Positions 1-5,605 of a stretch of DNA of 5,605 nt are shown piece after piece; the stretch's first letter is position 1, and each line of letters begins with the position of its first letter. The notes under the pieces were generated by a model. That model made no database searches and had not been told where the DNA came from. It saw nothing but the letters and a program-made list of their open reading frames with translations. Made by a program: the position numbers and the translations under genes. This DNA is from Nitriliruptorales bacterium (GTDB lineage Bacteria > Actinomycetota > Nitriliruptoria > Euzebyales > Egibacteraceae): positions 1 to 5,605 of the forward strand of contig SLNF01000358.1 of NCBI GenBank assembly GCA_007133145.1, written 5' to 3'.

Positions 1-956
1 CCGGCAAAGCCCAGCGCCACCGCCAGCCCGCGCACCGGCCCCACCCGCGCGGGACGCGTCGGCGCCGGCACGGTCCCCACCGACGCGACGCCCGCTCCGC
101 GCCCGGCGGGGGCGACGCCGACCACCTCCCGACTGCGCTCGAGCGCGTCAGCCTCCTCGTCAGCGAAGCTGCGGTTGCGGCGGGCGAGCAGCGCGAAGTC
201 GACGGCGTGGGCGTCGATGTCGGGGCCGTCGAGGCAGGGGAAGACCGTCGCGCCGTCGACGCGCACCCGACACCCGCCACACATCCCCGTCCCGTCGAGC
301 ATGAGGGGGTTGAGGCTCGCCGTCGTCGGGATCGCGTGACCCCTCGTGGTCTCGGCGACGGCGGCCATCATCGGCTCGGGCCCGAAGGTCACCACACGGT
401 CGCAGGGTCTGCCACGCGCCTCGGCGTCGGCGAGCACGTCGGCGAGCACGTCGGTCACGATGCCCCTGCGGCCCCGCGAGCCATCCTCGGTGACGAGGTG
501 CAACGTGTCGGCGACCTGCCCGAGCTCCTCGACGAGCAGGAGGAGGTCGGCGTGGCGGGCGCCGAGGATGACCGTGACGGTGTTGCCCGTGGCGCGGCGG
601 GCGAGCGCGCGCGGGTAGGCCAGGGCCGCGCCGACCCCGCCTGCCACGGAGACGACGTGGCCCTCGTAGCCGCAGTCGCTCGGTGTGCCGAGCGGGCCGA
701 CGACGTCGGTCAGCGCTTCGCCGGGGCGCAGCGCGGAGAGCAGGCGCGTGGTGAGGCCCACCACCTGCACGACGAGGGTGATCGTGCCCGCCTCGGGGTC
801 GGCGTCGACGATCGTGAGGGGGATGCGCTCCCCACCCTCCCGTACGCGCACGATGACGAACTGTCCTGCCCGGCGGTAGCGCGCGACACGGGGCGCGGCG
901 ATCTCGAGGCGCACGACGTCGGGGGCGAGCGTCTCCGCCTTCCGGACATCGTGCAT
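1..956 (-). CDS. NfnA/SudB-like FAD/NAD(P)-binding [2Fe-2S] oxidoreductase subunit (3' end outside window)
   Basis: Shows the full domain order of the ferredoxin:NADP reductase small subunit (NfnA, also called SudB; related to PyrK). Counting from ATG at 956, residues 1-95 form the FAD-binding barrel, with the flavin motif RIPLTI at 44-49 and VVGPLG at 85-90. The NAD(P) domain follows, with GGVG at 106-109, GARHADLLLL at 132-141, TEDGSRGRRG at 156-165 and GPEPMM at 192-197. The iron-sulfur loop has D221, C226, C229 and C241 (D-x4-C-x2-C-x11-C). This is the three-Cys/one-Asp pattern of NfnA rather than the four Cys of PyrK. In Nfn this subunit passes electrons between NAD(H) and the flavin/Fe-S chain of NfnB. 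Family similarity ends near residue 274, and a Pro/Ala/Gly-rich tail continues in frame to the left edge, so a longer or fused protein is likely. ATG 956 was chosen because the family N-terminus begins there. It has no clear Shine-Dalgarno, and GTG 1040, overlapping the upstream stop as GTGA, is the alternative. Family assignment is firm; electron-bifurcating activity is inference. Confidence 0.9.
   Translation of the reverse strand, partial: MHDVRKAETLAPDVVRLEIAAPRVARYRRAGQFVIVRVREGGERIPLTIVDADPEAGTITLVVQVVGLTTRLLSALRPGEALTDVVGPLGTPSDCGYEGHVVSVAGGVGAALAYPRALARRATGNTVTVILGARHADLLLLVEELGQVADTLHLVTEDGSRGRRGIVTDVLADVLADAEARGRPCDRVVTFGPEPMMAAVAETTRGHAIPTTASLNPLMLDGTGMCGGCRVRVDGATVFPCLDGPDIDAHAVDFALLARRNRSFADEEADALERSREVVGVAPAGRGAGVASVGTVPAPTRPARVGPVRGLAVALGFA
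429..452 (-). repeat. Perfect 12-bp tandem duplication inside the NfnA-like gene
   Basis: Two exact copies of a 12-bp unit (plus strand GGCGAGCACGTC) lie end to end. They encode a doubled Asp-Val-Leu-Ala at residues 169-176. The unit keeps the reading frame and sits in a helix after the TEDGS motif, where length changes are probably tolerated. Confidence 0.8.
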
Positions 957-1036
957 GACAGGAGTGTTCCGTGCGCCCGGCTCCGCACACGGGACGAACG
1001 GGCCAGCCCGCGCGGACCCTCGACCAGCGCGCCGGC
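957..1036 (-). other. 80-bp gap between the third antiporter gene and the NfnA-like gene
   Basis: This is the only real gap in the operon. It has no recognisable -10/-35 promoter, no terminator with a U-tract and no strong Shine-Dalgarno. The NfnA reading frame is open through it back to GTG 1040, which overlaps the upstream TGA as GTGA. The gap may therefore be a 28-residue N-terminal extension instead of non-coding sequence. The encoded stretch is Arg/Gly/Pro-rich and does not resemble the family N-terminus, so I favour non-coding. Confidence 0.5.
969..992 (-). promoter_or_regulatory. Possible RNA hairpin before the NfnA-like start
   Basis: In the minus-strand transcript CCGUGUGC can pair with GCGCACGG across an 8-nt loop (eight pairs, one of them G-U). 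The wobble pair forms only in this strand; the plus strand would have an A-C mismatch. The hairpin ends 12 nt before ATG 956. It has no U-tract, so it is not a terminator, and in such GC-rich DNA it could be chance. Confidence 0.25.
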
Positions 1037-2773
1037 TCACGCGGCGGGCAGCAGAAGCGTGGCGAGCAGCACGGCGGCGACGAGCCCGAAGAGCGCGCCG
1101 GCGGTGCGCCACCGCGTCAGGCGGAGGTCGACGCGCTCGACCGCACCGCCGGCGGCGAGCAGGCCCGCGACGCGGCGGCGGGATCGGTCGCCGAACGCGA
1201 CGAGCCTGCCGAGCGCCGGCGCGAGGAGGTCCCGCCAGCACGCGGCGAGCCATCGCACGACCGACTCGGCGCTGACGACGACGTCGCCGGCCGGCACGGC
1301 GGGCACCCTCGTGGGGGTGCGCTCGGCAAGCCACCAGACGAGCGCGGCGAGCGCCGTGCCGAGTGCGACGGGCCACAGGGCGTCGACGACGAGGCCGGGG
1401 CTCGGCGGCGGCAGCGCGATCACGGGACCCAGCACCGCCGGCAGCGCCCAGGTGCCGACGGCGACGGCGGCCAGGACGACGGCCCAGGCGAGATCGCGCG
1501 CGACCGACGGGTCGCCCTTGGCCGGGGCGCCACGCAGCACCCAGAGCAGGCGCGCCATGAGCAGCGTCGTGCCGACCGCGGCGAACGACAGCGCAGTGGT
1601 GACCGGCTCGGGCCAGCCCCCGGGCGCGAGCGCGAGGGCGTCCTTGGCCCAGACCTTCGCGAGCGCGCCGCTCGAGAGCGGCAGGCCGGCCAGCGACAGC
1701 GCGGGCAGGGCGAGGCCGGCGGCGACGAGGCGCCTGCGCCAGGGCCCTGCGCGGTCGCCGACCATGCCCACGCCGAGGAAGAGTGCGCCCTTGGCCAGGC
1801 CGTGGTGCACCGCGTAGGCCACCGCCGCGGCGATACCCGCCGCGCTCGCCTCCGGGCTGCTCGCGGCCACGCCGACGAGCAGCGCGACGAAGCCCATCTG
1901 GCTCACGCTCGAGTAGGCGAGCACGACCTTGGCCTCGCGCTGCGTGAGCCCGATCGCGACGCCGGCGAAGGCGCTGAGCAGCCCGACGGTCAGCAGCGCC
2001 GCCGACCAGCCCGGCAGCGTGGCCTCCCCGAGCGGCATGAGACGCAGCCAGCCGACGAGACCCGCCTTGAGCATGGCGCCGCTGAGCACCGCGCTCGCGG
2101 GAACCGGCGCAGCGGGGTGGGCCAGCGGCAACCACCCGTGCAGCGGCACGACCCCGGCCTTGACGGCGAAGCCGGCGAGGAGCAGGCCGATGATGAGATC
2201 GCGCTGGTCGCTGTCAGCCACGGCGTCGCGCACGACGGTGAGGTCGACCGCGCCGCCGGCCTCCCCGACCGCGACGAGGAAGCCGGCGAGCAGCAGGGAC
2301 TCGCCGAGGACGGCGAAGACGACGTAGACCCGGCCCGCCCGCAACGCCTCGCCGCTGCGGTCGTCGACGACGAGGCCGTAGGCCGCGAAGGTCATGAGGG
2401 CGAAGAGCGCGTAGAACGACACGACGTCGCCGGCGAGGAGCAGGCCGACGTTCCCGGCGAGCGTGAGCAGCCACAGGGAGCCGAAGCCGCGCCGGTCGGT
2501 GGCGCGCGCCCTCGCGGCCAGCCCCGCGGCTGCCCACAGCAGCGCGGTCATCGCGAGCAGGACGCGCCCGACGGGGTCGAGCAGGAGCCGGGCGTCGAGC
2601 AGCACCCAGGGCAGGTCGAGCGGGGGTGCGGGCGCATCGGCGAGCGCGAGCGCGCCGGCCGGCAGCGGCGCGAGCGGCAGCAGCCACGGCCACCACCGGC
2701 CAGGCAGGCGCACGAGCAACGCCCCGGTCAGCGGCAGGAGCACCGGGGAGAGCCAGAGGACGGCCGCGGTCAT
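1037..2773 (-). CDS. Complex I/Mrp antiporter-like membrane subunit, long form with C-terminal extension (578 aa)
   Basis: Multi-spanning membrane protein of the proton-antiporter family shared by NuoL/M/N, MrpA/D and membrane hydrogenase subunits. Family marks are K205 in TM7 followed by VVPLHGWLP (207-215), K236 in TM8, TQREAKVVLAYSSVSQMG around 277-294, H324 and K328 in the TM12 segment HHGLAKGALFL, and K373/K377 in SSGALAKVWAK. The TM5 glutamate of most relatives is absent: FALM at 124-127 has A125 at that position. E158 in the next helix might substitute for it. After the usual core the protein runs on through a hydrophobic helix (about 463-482), a charged, amphipathic-looking segment (about 497-556) and a last hydrophobic helix (about 558-576). 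The start is ATG 2773, overlapping the previous stop as ATGA, with GAGGAGG ten bases upstream. An in-frame start further out at 2896 would add Arg-rich sequence overlapping the upstream gene and is not credible. Likely an ion-channel subunit of a multi-subunit complex with its two upstream paralogs. The transported ion is unknown. Confidence 0.9.
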   Translation of the reverse strand: MTAAVLWLSPVLLPLTGALLVRLPGRWWPWLLPLAPLPAGALALADAPAPPLDLPWVLLDARLLLDPVGRVLLAMTALLWAAAGLAARARATDRRGFGSLWLLTLAGNVGLLLAGDVVSFYALFALMTFAAYGLVVDDRSGEALRAGRVYVVFAVLGESLLLAGFLVAVGEAGGAVDLTVVRDAVADSDQRDLIIGLLLAGFAVKAGVVPLHGWLPLAHPAAPVPASAVLSGAMLKAGLVGWLRLMPLGEATLPGWSAALLTVGLLSAFAGVAIGLTQREAKVVLAYSSVSQMGFVALLVGVAASSPEASAAGIAAAVAYAVHHGLAKGALFLGVGMVGDRAGPWRRRLVAAGLALPALSLAGLPLSSGALAKVWAKDALALAPGGWPEPVTTALSFAAVGTTLLMARLLWVLRGAPAKGDPSVARDLAWAVVLAAVAVGTWALPAVLGPVIALPPPSPGLVVDALWPVALGTALAALVWWLAERTPTRVPAVPAGDVVVSAESVVRWLAACWRDLLAPALGRLVAFGDRSRRRVAGLLAAGGAVERVDLRLTRWRTAGALFGLVAAVLLATLLLPAA

Positions 2774-4269
2774 CGCGCGAGCACCTCCTCGGCGATGAGC
2801 ACCGCCCACGACAGAGGGCTCAGCGGCATGCCGGCGAGCAGACCGAGGAGGAGCACGGTCGCGGCGGTGGCCAGCGGCGGGGCGAGCAGCCACCACGACA
2901 GCGTGCGGCGCTCGGCGGCGAACGCGGGCTCGGGCGAGGGCTGCTCACCTCGAGGGAACCACGCGCGGGCGATCGCCGGCAGGAAGTAGGCGGCGTTGAG
3001 GAGGCTGCTCGCCACGAGCACGGCGAGCACCCAGCCCTGGCCGGCGTCGAGGCTGCCGAGGCCCAGGTGCCACTTCGTGATGAAGCCCGCGGTCGGCGGG
3101 ATCCCGATCATGCCGAGCGCGGCGAGGGTGAACGCGCCCATCGTCAACGGCAGCCGCCGGCCCACGCCGTCCATGTCGCTGACCTTCTTCACGCCGAGGG
3201 CCTTGGCGAGGTTGCCGGCGCAGTAGAAGAGCGTGACCTTCTGGACGCCCTGGTGGACGAGGTGGACCAGGCCGCCGGTCGCCCCGGTCAGCGAGGCGAG
3301 GCCGACCCCGAGGATGACGTAGGAGAGCTGGCTGACCGTCGAGAACGCGAGACGCTTCTTGAGGTCGTCCTCGGCGAGAGCCCGCAGGGAGCCGTAGACG
3401 ATGGTGGCTGCGGCGAGGACCGCGAGCGGCGTGAGCAGACCGAGCGAGGTCGCCAGTGCCTGCCCGTAGAGATCGTAGGTGATGCGGACGATGCCGTACG
3501 CGCCGGCCTTGACGACGGCGACGGCGTGGAGCAGCGCGCTGACCGGCGCGGGCGCGACCATCGCCTGCGGCAGCCAGCCGTGCAGCGGCACGACCGCGGC
3601 CTTGACGCCGAGCCCGGCGACGAGCAGGGCGAAGATCGTCGTGAGCTCGGTGCGGTGCTCGATGCCGAGCGGCTCGAGCGCCCCGTGCTCGAGGAACTCG
3701 ACCGAGCCGGCCAGGGCGTGGAGCCAGACGATGCCCGCCAGCAGGACCGCGCCACCGGTGACCGCGTAGAGCAGGTAGGAGCGCCCACCCGCGATCGCCG
3801 CGGTGTCGCCGCGGTGCACGACGAGCGGGTAGGTCGCCACGGTGAGCAGCTCGTAGAAGAGCAGGAAGGTGAGGAGGTTGCCGGCGAGGGCGATGCCGAT
3901 CGTCGCGGTCACGCAGAGGCTGAAGAAGCCGAAGAAGCGCGACCGGTGCGCGTCGCCCTCGAGGTAGCCGATCGCGTAGACCGTCGTCGTGAGCCACAGC
4001 ACCGCGGAGAGGGCGACGAACAGCAGGGGGATAGGGTCGACACGCAGGATGAGGTCGGTGCCCGGCAGCAGCGGCATGCGCCACTCGTAGACCTGTCCGT
4101 CGAGCACCCCGACGATGAGCACTGCCGCGAGGACGACCTTCGCGATCGCGCCGGTCATGTTCACGACCGTCCGGGTGCGCTCGCGCTCCTCGGGCAGCGT
4201 GAAGATCACGAGTGCCGGCACGAGCGAGGTCAGCAGGAGGGCGAGCGGCAGCGCGGCGGTCGCGGTCAC
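2770..4269 (-). CDS. MrpD/NuoM-like proton-antiporter subunit (499 aa)
   Basis: Complete antiporter-fold membrane protein of the usual MrpD/NuoM length, with about 14 hydrophobic helices. The expected ion-path residues are present: E140 in TM5 (LLFYELLTVATYPLV), K223 in TM7 followed by VVPLHGWLPQA (226-236), K254 in TM8 (AVVKAGAYGIVRI), K344 in TM12 (HQGVQKVTLFYCAG) and K399 near GFITKWHL. EDDLKKRLAFSTVSQLSY (300-317) is the conserved stretch around the broken helix. In TM12 the His normally four residues before Lys is Q340, with H339 beside it. GTG 4269 was chosen as start because GGGAGG lies eight bases upstream. GTG 4278 is also in frame, but it sits inside that Shine-Dalgarno and overlaps the previous gene. 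One base separates this gene from the upstream stop, and its own stop overlaps the next start, so co-translation is likely. It closely resembles subunits annotated as monovalent cation/H+ antiporter subunit D. The sequence cannot tell Na+ from H+ specificity or Mrp from hydrogenase-type complexes. Confidence 0.92.
   Translation of the reverse strand: MTATAALPLALLLTSLVPALVIFTLPEERERTRTVVNMTGAIAKVVLAAVLIVGVLDGQVYEWRMPLLPGTDLILRVDPIPLLFVALSAVLWLTTTVYAIGYLEGDAHRSRFFGFFSLCVTATIGIALAGNLLTFLLFYELLTVATYPLVVHRGDTAAIAGGRSYLLYAVTGGAVLLAGIVWLHALAGSVEFLEHGALEPLGIEHRTELTTIFALLVAGLGVKAAVVPLHGWLPQAMVAPAPVSALLHAVAVVKAGAYGIVRITYDLYGQALATSLGLLTPLAVLAAATIVYGSLRALAEDDLKKRLAFSTVSQLSYVILGVGLASLTGATGGLVHLVHQGVQKVTLFYCAGNLAKALGVKKVSDMDGVGRRLPLTMGAFTLAALGMIGIPPTAGFITKWHLGLGSLDAGQGWVLAVLVASSLLNAAYFLPAIARAWFPRGEQPSPEPAFAAERRTLSWWLLAPPLATAATVLLLGLLAGMPLSPLSWAVLIAEEVLAR
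2784..2790 (-). promoter_or_regulatory. Shine-Dalgarno site for the third antiporter gene
   Basis: GAGGAGG on the minus strand lies ten bases before ATG 2773. It is encoded within the Glu-Glu-Val codons near the end of the upstream gene. It supports the ATGA-overlap start over the far upstream in-frame start. Confidence 0.75.
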
Positions 4270-4270
4270 C

Positions 4271-5605
4271 TCACCCACCTCCCGGACCCGGCAGGGGCGC
4301 GCCGATCTCGAGGAGCTCGAGCAGGGGGCCGGGCCACAGACCCAGCACGAGGGCCACGAGCGCCAACGCCAGGGCGAGGACGTCGACCGGACCCACCACG
4401 CGAGGCTGCGCAGGGTCGCCCGGGCGCATCGCCCTGCTGAGGACCCGCATGAGGTAGGCGGCGGTGAGCAGACTGCCGACGACGATGAGCGGCACCCACC
4501 ACCACTGACCGGCCTCGAGGCTGGCGAGCAGGAGGTACCACTTCGCGACGAATCCCGCGCTCGGTGGCAGGCCGACGAGGCTCACGGCCGCGATGCCGAA
4601 GGCGAAGACCGCCACCGGTCGGCGGGAGGCGCCACCGGCGGCGGCGGCGACGTCGTCGCCACCGCGTCCACGGGCCAGGGCCACCGCGGCGAGCAGCAGC
4701 GCGGCCTTGGGAGGCGCGTGGCCGACGGCCTGGAGCACACCCCCGGTCCAGGCCTGGCCGGCGCCGGCGAGCACGAGGGGCGGCAGGAGGAAGAGCAGCC
4801 CGAGCTGGGCGACGGCCGAGTGGGCGATGAGCAGCTTCAGGCGTGGGGCGCGCAGGGCGTTGAGCGAGCCCCAGACGATCGCGCCCGCGCCGAGGAGACC
4901 GAGCAGGACGCCGGCCTGCGTGGTGGGAGCGCCCGGCAGGGCGACGAACCACAGCCGCAGCAGCACGGTGAACGCCGACTTCACGACGACCGCCGAGAGG
5001 ATCGGGCTCACCGCGGCCGGCGCGAGCCAGTGCGCCGGTGGCAGCCAGAAGTGCAGCGGCACGAGCGGCACCTTCAGCAGGAGGCCAGCGGTGAGCACCC
5101 CGAGGGCAAGGCGCCCCACACCGCTCTCCCCGAGGTCGGCGGGCAGATCGCCGAGCACGAGGGTGCCGGCCTGCCCCCACACGAGCGCGAGACCGAGGAG
5201 GAAGGTCAGCGACGCGACGAGCTCGGCGTAGAAGTAGCGGGCGCTGGCCACGAGCGCCCGCGGCTCCCCCTGCAGGGAGACGAGGGCGGCGCCGGTGATC
5301 GAGAGGAGCTCGAGCATGAGGTAGAGGCCGAAGAGGTCCCCGGCGAGGAAGACCGCGTGCAGCGCCGCCCACAGCAACAACCAGAGCGGCCAGTACGCCG
5401 ACGAGGACCCCGGACGGTCCTCGGACTCCAAGGCGGCGAAGAGGGCACCGATCAGCCCGACGAGCGAGGCGGTGAGCACCATCGCCGCAGCCAGGCCGTC
5501 GGCGGTAGCGACGAGTGCGGGGCCCGGCGGCGTGGACACGCGCACCTCGAGGGCGGCCCCCCGCGAGCCGACCTGCCACGCCATGGCGGCGGCTGCGACC
5601 GCGGC
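4271..5605 (-). CDS. MrpD/NuoN-like proton-antiporter subunit (5' end outside window)
   Basis: First of three consecutive antiporter-like genes. The frame is open to the right edge (444 residues visible). Family comparison indicates that roughly the first two helices are missing, so the internal ATG at 5584 is probably not the true start. Counting from that Met, E92 lies in TM5 (LYLMLELLSITGAALVSL), K171 in TM7 followed by PLVPLHFWLPPAH (173-185), K202 in TM8 (AVVVKSAFTVLLRL), H289 and K293 in TM12 (GHAPPKAALLLAA), and K348 in GFVAKWYLLLASLEAGQ. LKLLIAHSAVAQLG (249-262) matches the conserved region before TM12. The Pro-Pro pair between H289 and K293 should kink TM12. A loop at about 305-322 is rich in Gly, Ala and Asp. 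The C-terminus ends in PGPGGG; its glycine codons double as the Shine-Dalgarno of the next gene. Role: membrane ion-translocating subunit of an Mrp- or complex I-like assembly. The family is clear; the exact subunit type is not. Confidence 0.9.
   Translation of the reverse strand, partial: AAVAAAAMAWQVGSRGAALEVRVSTPPGPALVATADGLAAAMVLTASLVGLIGALFAALESEDRPGSSSAYWPLWLLLWAALHAVFLAGDLFGLYLMLELLSITGAALVSLQGEPRALVASARYFYAELVASLTFLLGLALVWGQAGTLVLGDLPADLGESGVGRLALGVLTAGLLLKVPLVPLHFWLPPAHWLAPAAVSPILSAVVVKSAFTVLLRLWFVALPGAPTTQAGVLLGLLGAGAIVWGSLNALRAPRLKLLIAHSAVAQLGLLFLLPPLVLAGAGQAWTGGVLQAVGHAPPKAALLLAAVALARGRGGDDVAAAAGGASRRPVAVFAFGIAAVSLVGLPPSAGFVAKWYLLLASLEAGQWWWVPLIVVGSLLTAAYLMRVLSRAMRPGDPAQPRVVGPVDVLALALALVALVLGLWPGPLLELLEIGAPLPGPGGG
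4278..4283 (-). promoter_or_regulatory. Shine-Dalgarno site for the second antiporter gene
   Basis: GGGAGG on the minus strand lies eight bases before GTG 4269 and inside the final Gly codons of the upstream gene. It decides between GTG 4269 and GTG 4278, since the latter begins within the site itself. Confidence 0.75.

Noticed and set aside
160..990. Minus-strand open frame in another phase over the NfnA-like gene
   Set aside because: Arg/Pro-rich product. The alternative phase carries all flavin, NAD(P) and Fe-S motifs in the right order.
969..992. Intrinsic terminator between the third antiporter gene and the NfnA-like gene
   Set aside because: A short stem is present but no U-rich tract follows, and the next gene begins 12 nt later.
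207..1817. Plus-strand open frame (536 codons) opposite the NfnA-like gene and the end of the third antiporter gene
   Set aside because: Crosses two well-supported opposite genes and has no domain signal; a GC-bias shadow.
2774..2896. 41-residue upstream extension of the third antiporter protein
   Set aside because: It is Arg/Ala-rich, overlaps the upstream coding region, and is unnecessary given the ATGA start with a good Shine-Dalgarno at 2784-2790.
971..2989. Very long plus-strand open frame (672 codons) antisense to the third antiporter gene
   Set aside because: Its product is Arg/Gly/Glu/Gln-rich low-complexity sequence with no recognisable domain. Long antisense frames are expected opposite GC-rich genes, and the minus strand encodes a clear membrane protein.
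2626..4440. Long plus-strand open frame (604 codons) opposite the second antiporter gene
   Set aside because: Charged, low-complexity product mirroring the codon bias of the real minus-strand gene; it ends over the next gene and has no family features.
1037..5605. Reading the three membrane genes as nuoL-nuoM-nuoN of respiratory complex I
   Set aside because: The longest subunit is last, not first, and the motifs fit MrpD-like proteins better. An NfnA-like gene, not a typical nuo neighbour, follows. I therefore gave no nuo symbols.

Overview
The window is a strongly GC-rich stretch of bacterial DNA in which every supportable gene lies on the minus strand. Third codon positions are almost all G or C. 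Codon use, GTG starts and tightly overlapping genes suggest a high-GC actinobacterium-like genome. The sequence alone does not exclude another high-GC phylum.

Layout in the direction of transcription (right to left): (1) 5605-4271, a MrpD/NuoN-like proton-antiporter subunit whose N-terminus is cut off by the right edge; (2) 4269-2770, a complete second MrpD/NuoM-like subunit of 499 aa; (3) 2773-1037, a third, longer antiporter-like subunit of 578 aa with a C-terminal extension; (4) 956-1, a flavoprotein with a [2Fe-2S] site of the NfnA/SudB/PyrK family, running off the left edge. Genes 1 and 2 are separated by one base and genes 2 and 3 overlap as ATGA. The Shine-Dalgarno sequences of genes 2 and 3 lie inside the last codons of the gene before. 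Gene 4 follows after 80 bp, or overlaps as GTGA if an upstream GTG is its start. This is one operon, probably larger than the window on both sides.

How it may work: the three membrane proteins share the complex I/Mrp antiporter fold, shown by the WLP loop, the TM7 and TM8 lysines and the TM12 lysine. They probably form the ion-pumping arm of one multi-subunit complex. Three adjacent antiporter-like subunits exceed the two (MrpA, MrpD) of classical Mrp, and lengths and order do not match nuoL-M-N. The downstream gene encodes the FAD/NAD(P)-binding, 2Fe-2S small subunit typical of NADH-dependent ferredoxin:NADP oxidoreductase (Nfn). The arrangement therefore suggests a redox-linked ion pump or ion-driven transhydrogenase, in which pyridine nucleotide/ferredoxin chemistry is coupled to ion movement. 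That coupling is inference from gene order. The partner genes that would decide it (an NfnB-like subunit, Mrp B/C/E/F/G-like subunits, or hydrogenase/NuoB/C/D/H-like subunits) lie outside the window. No RNA genes, mobile elements or CRISPR arrays were seen.
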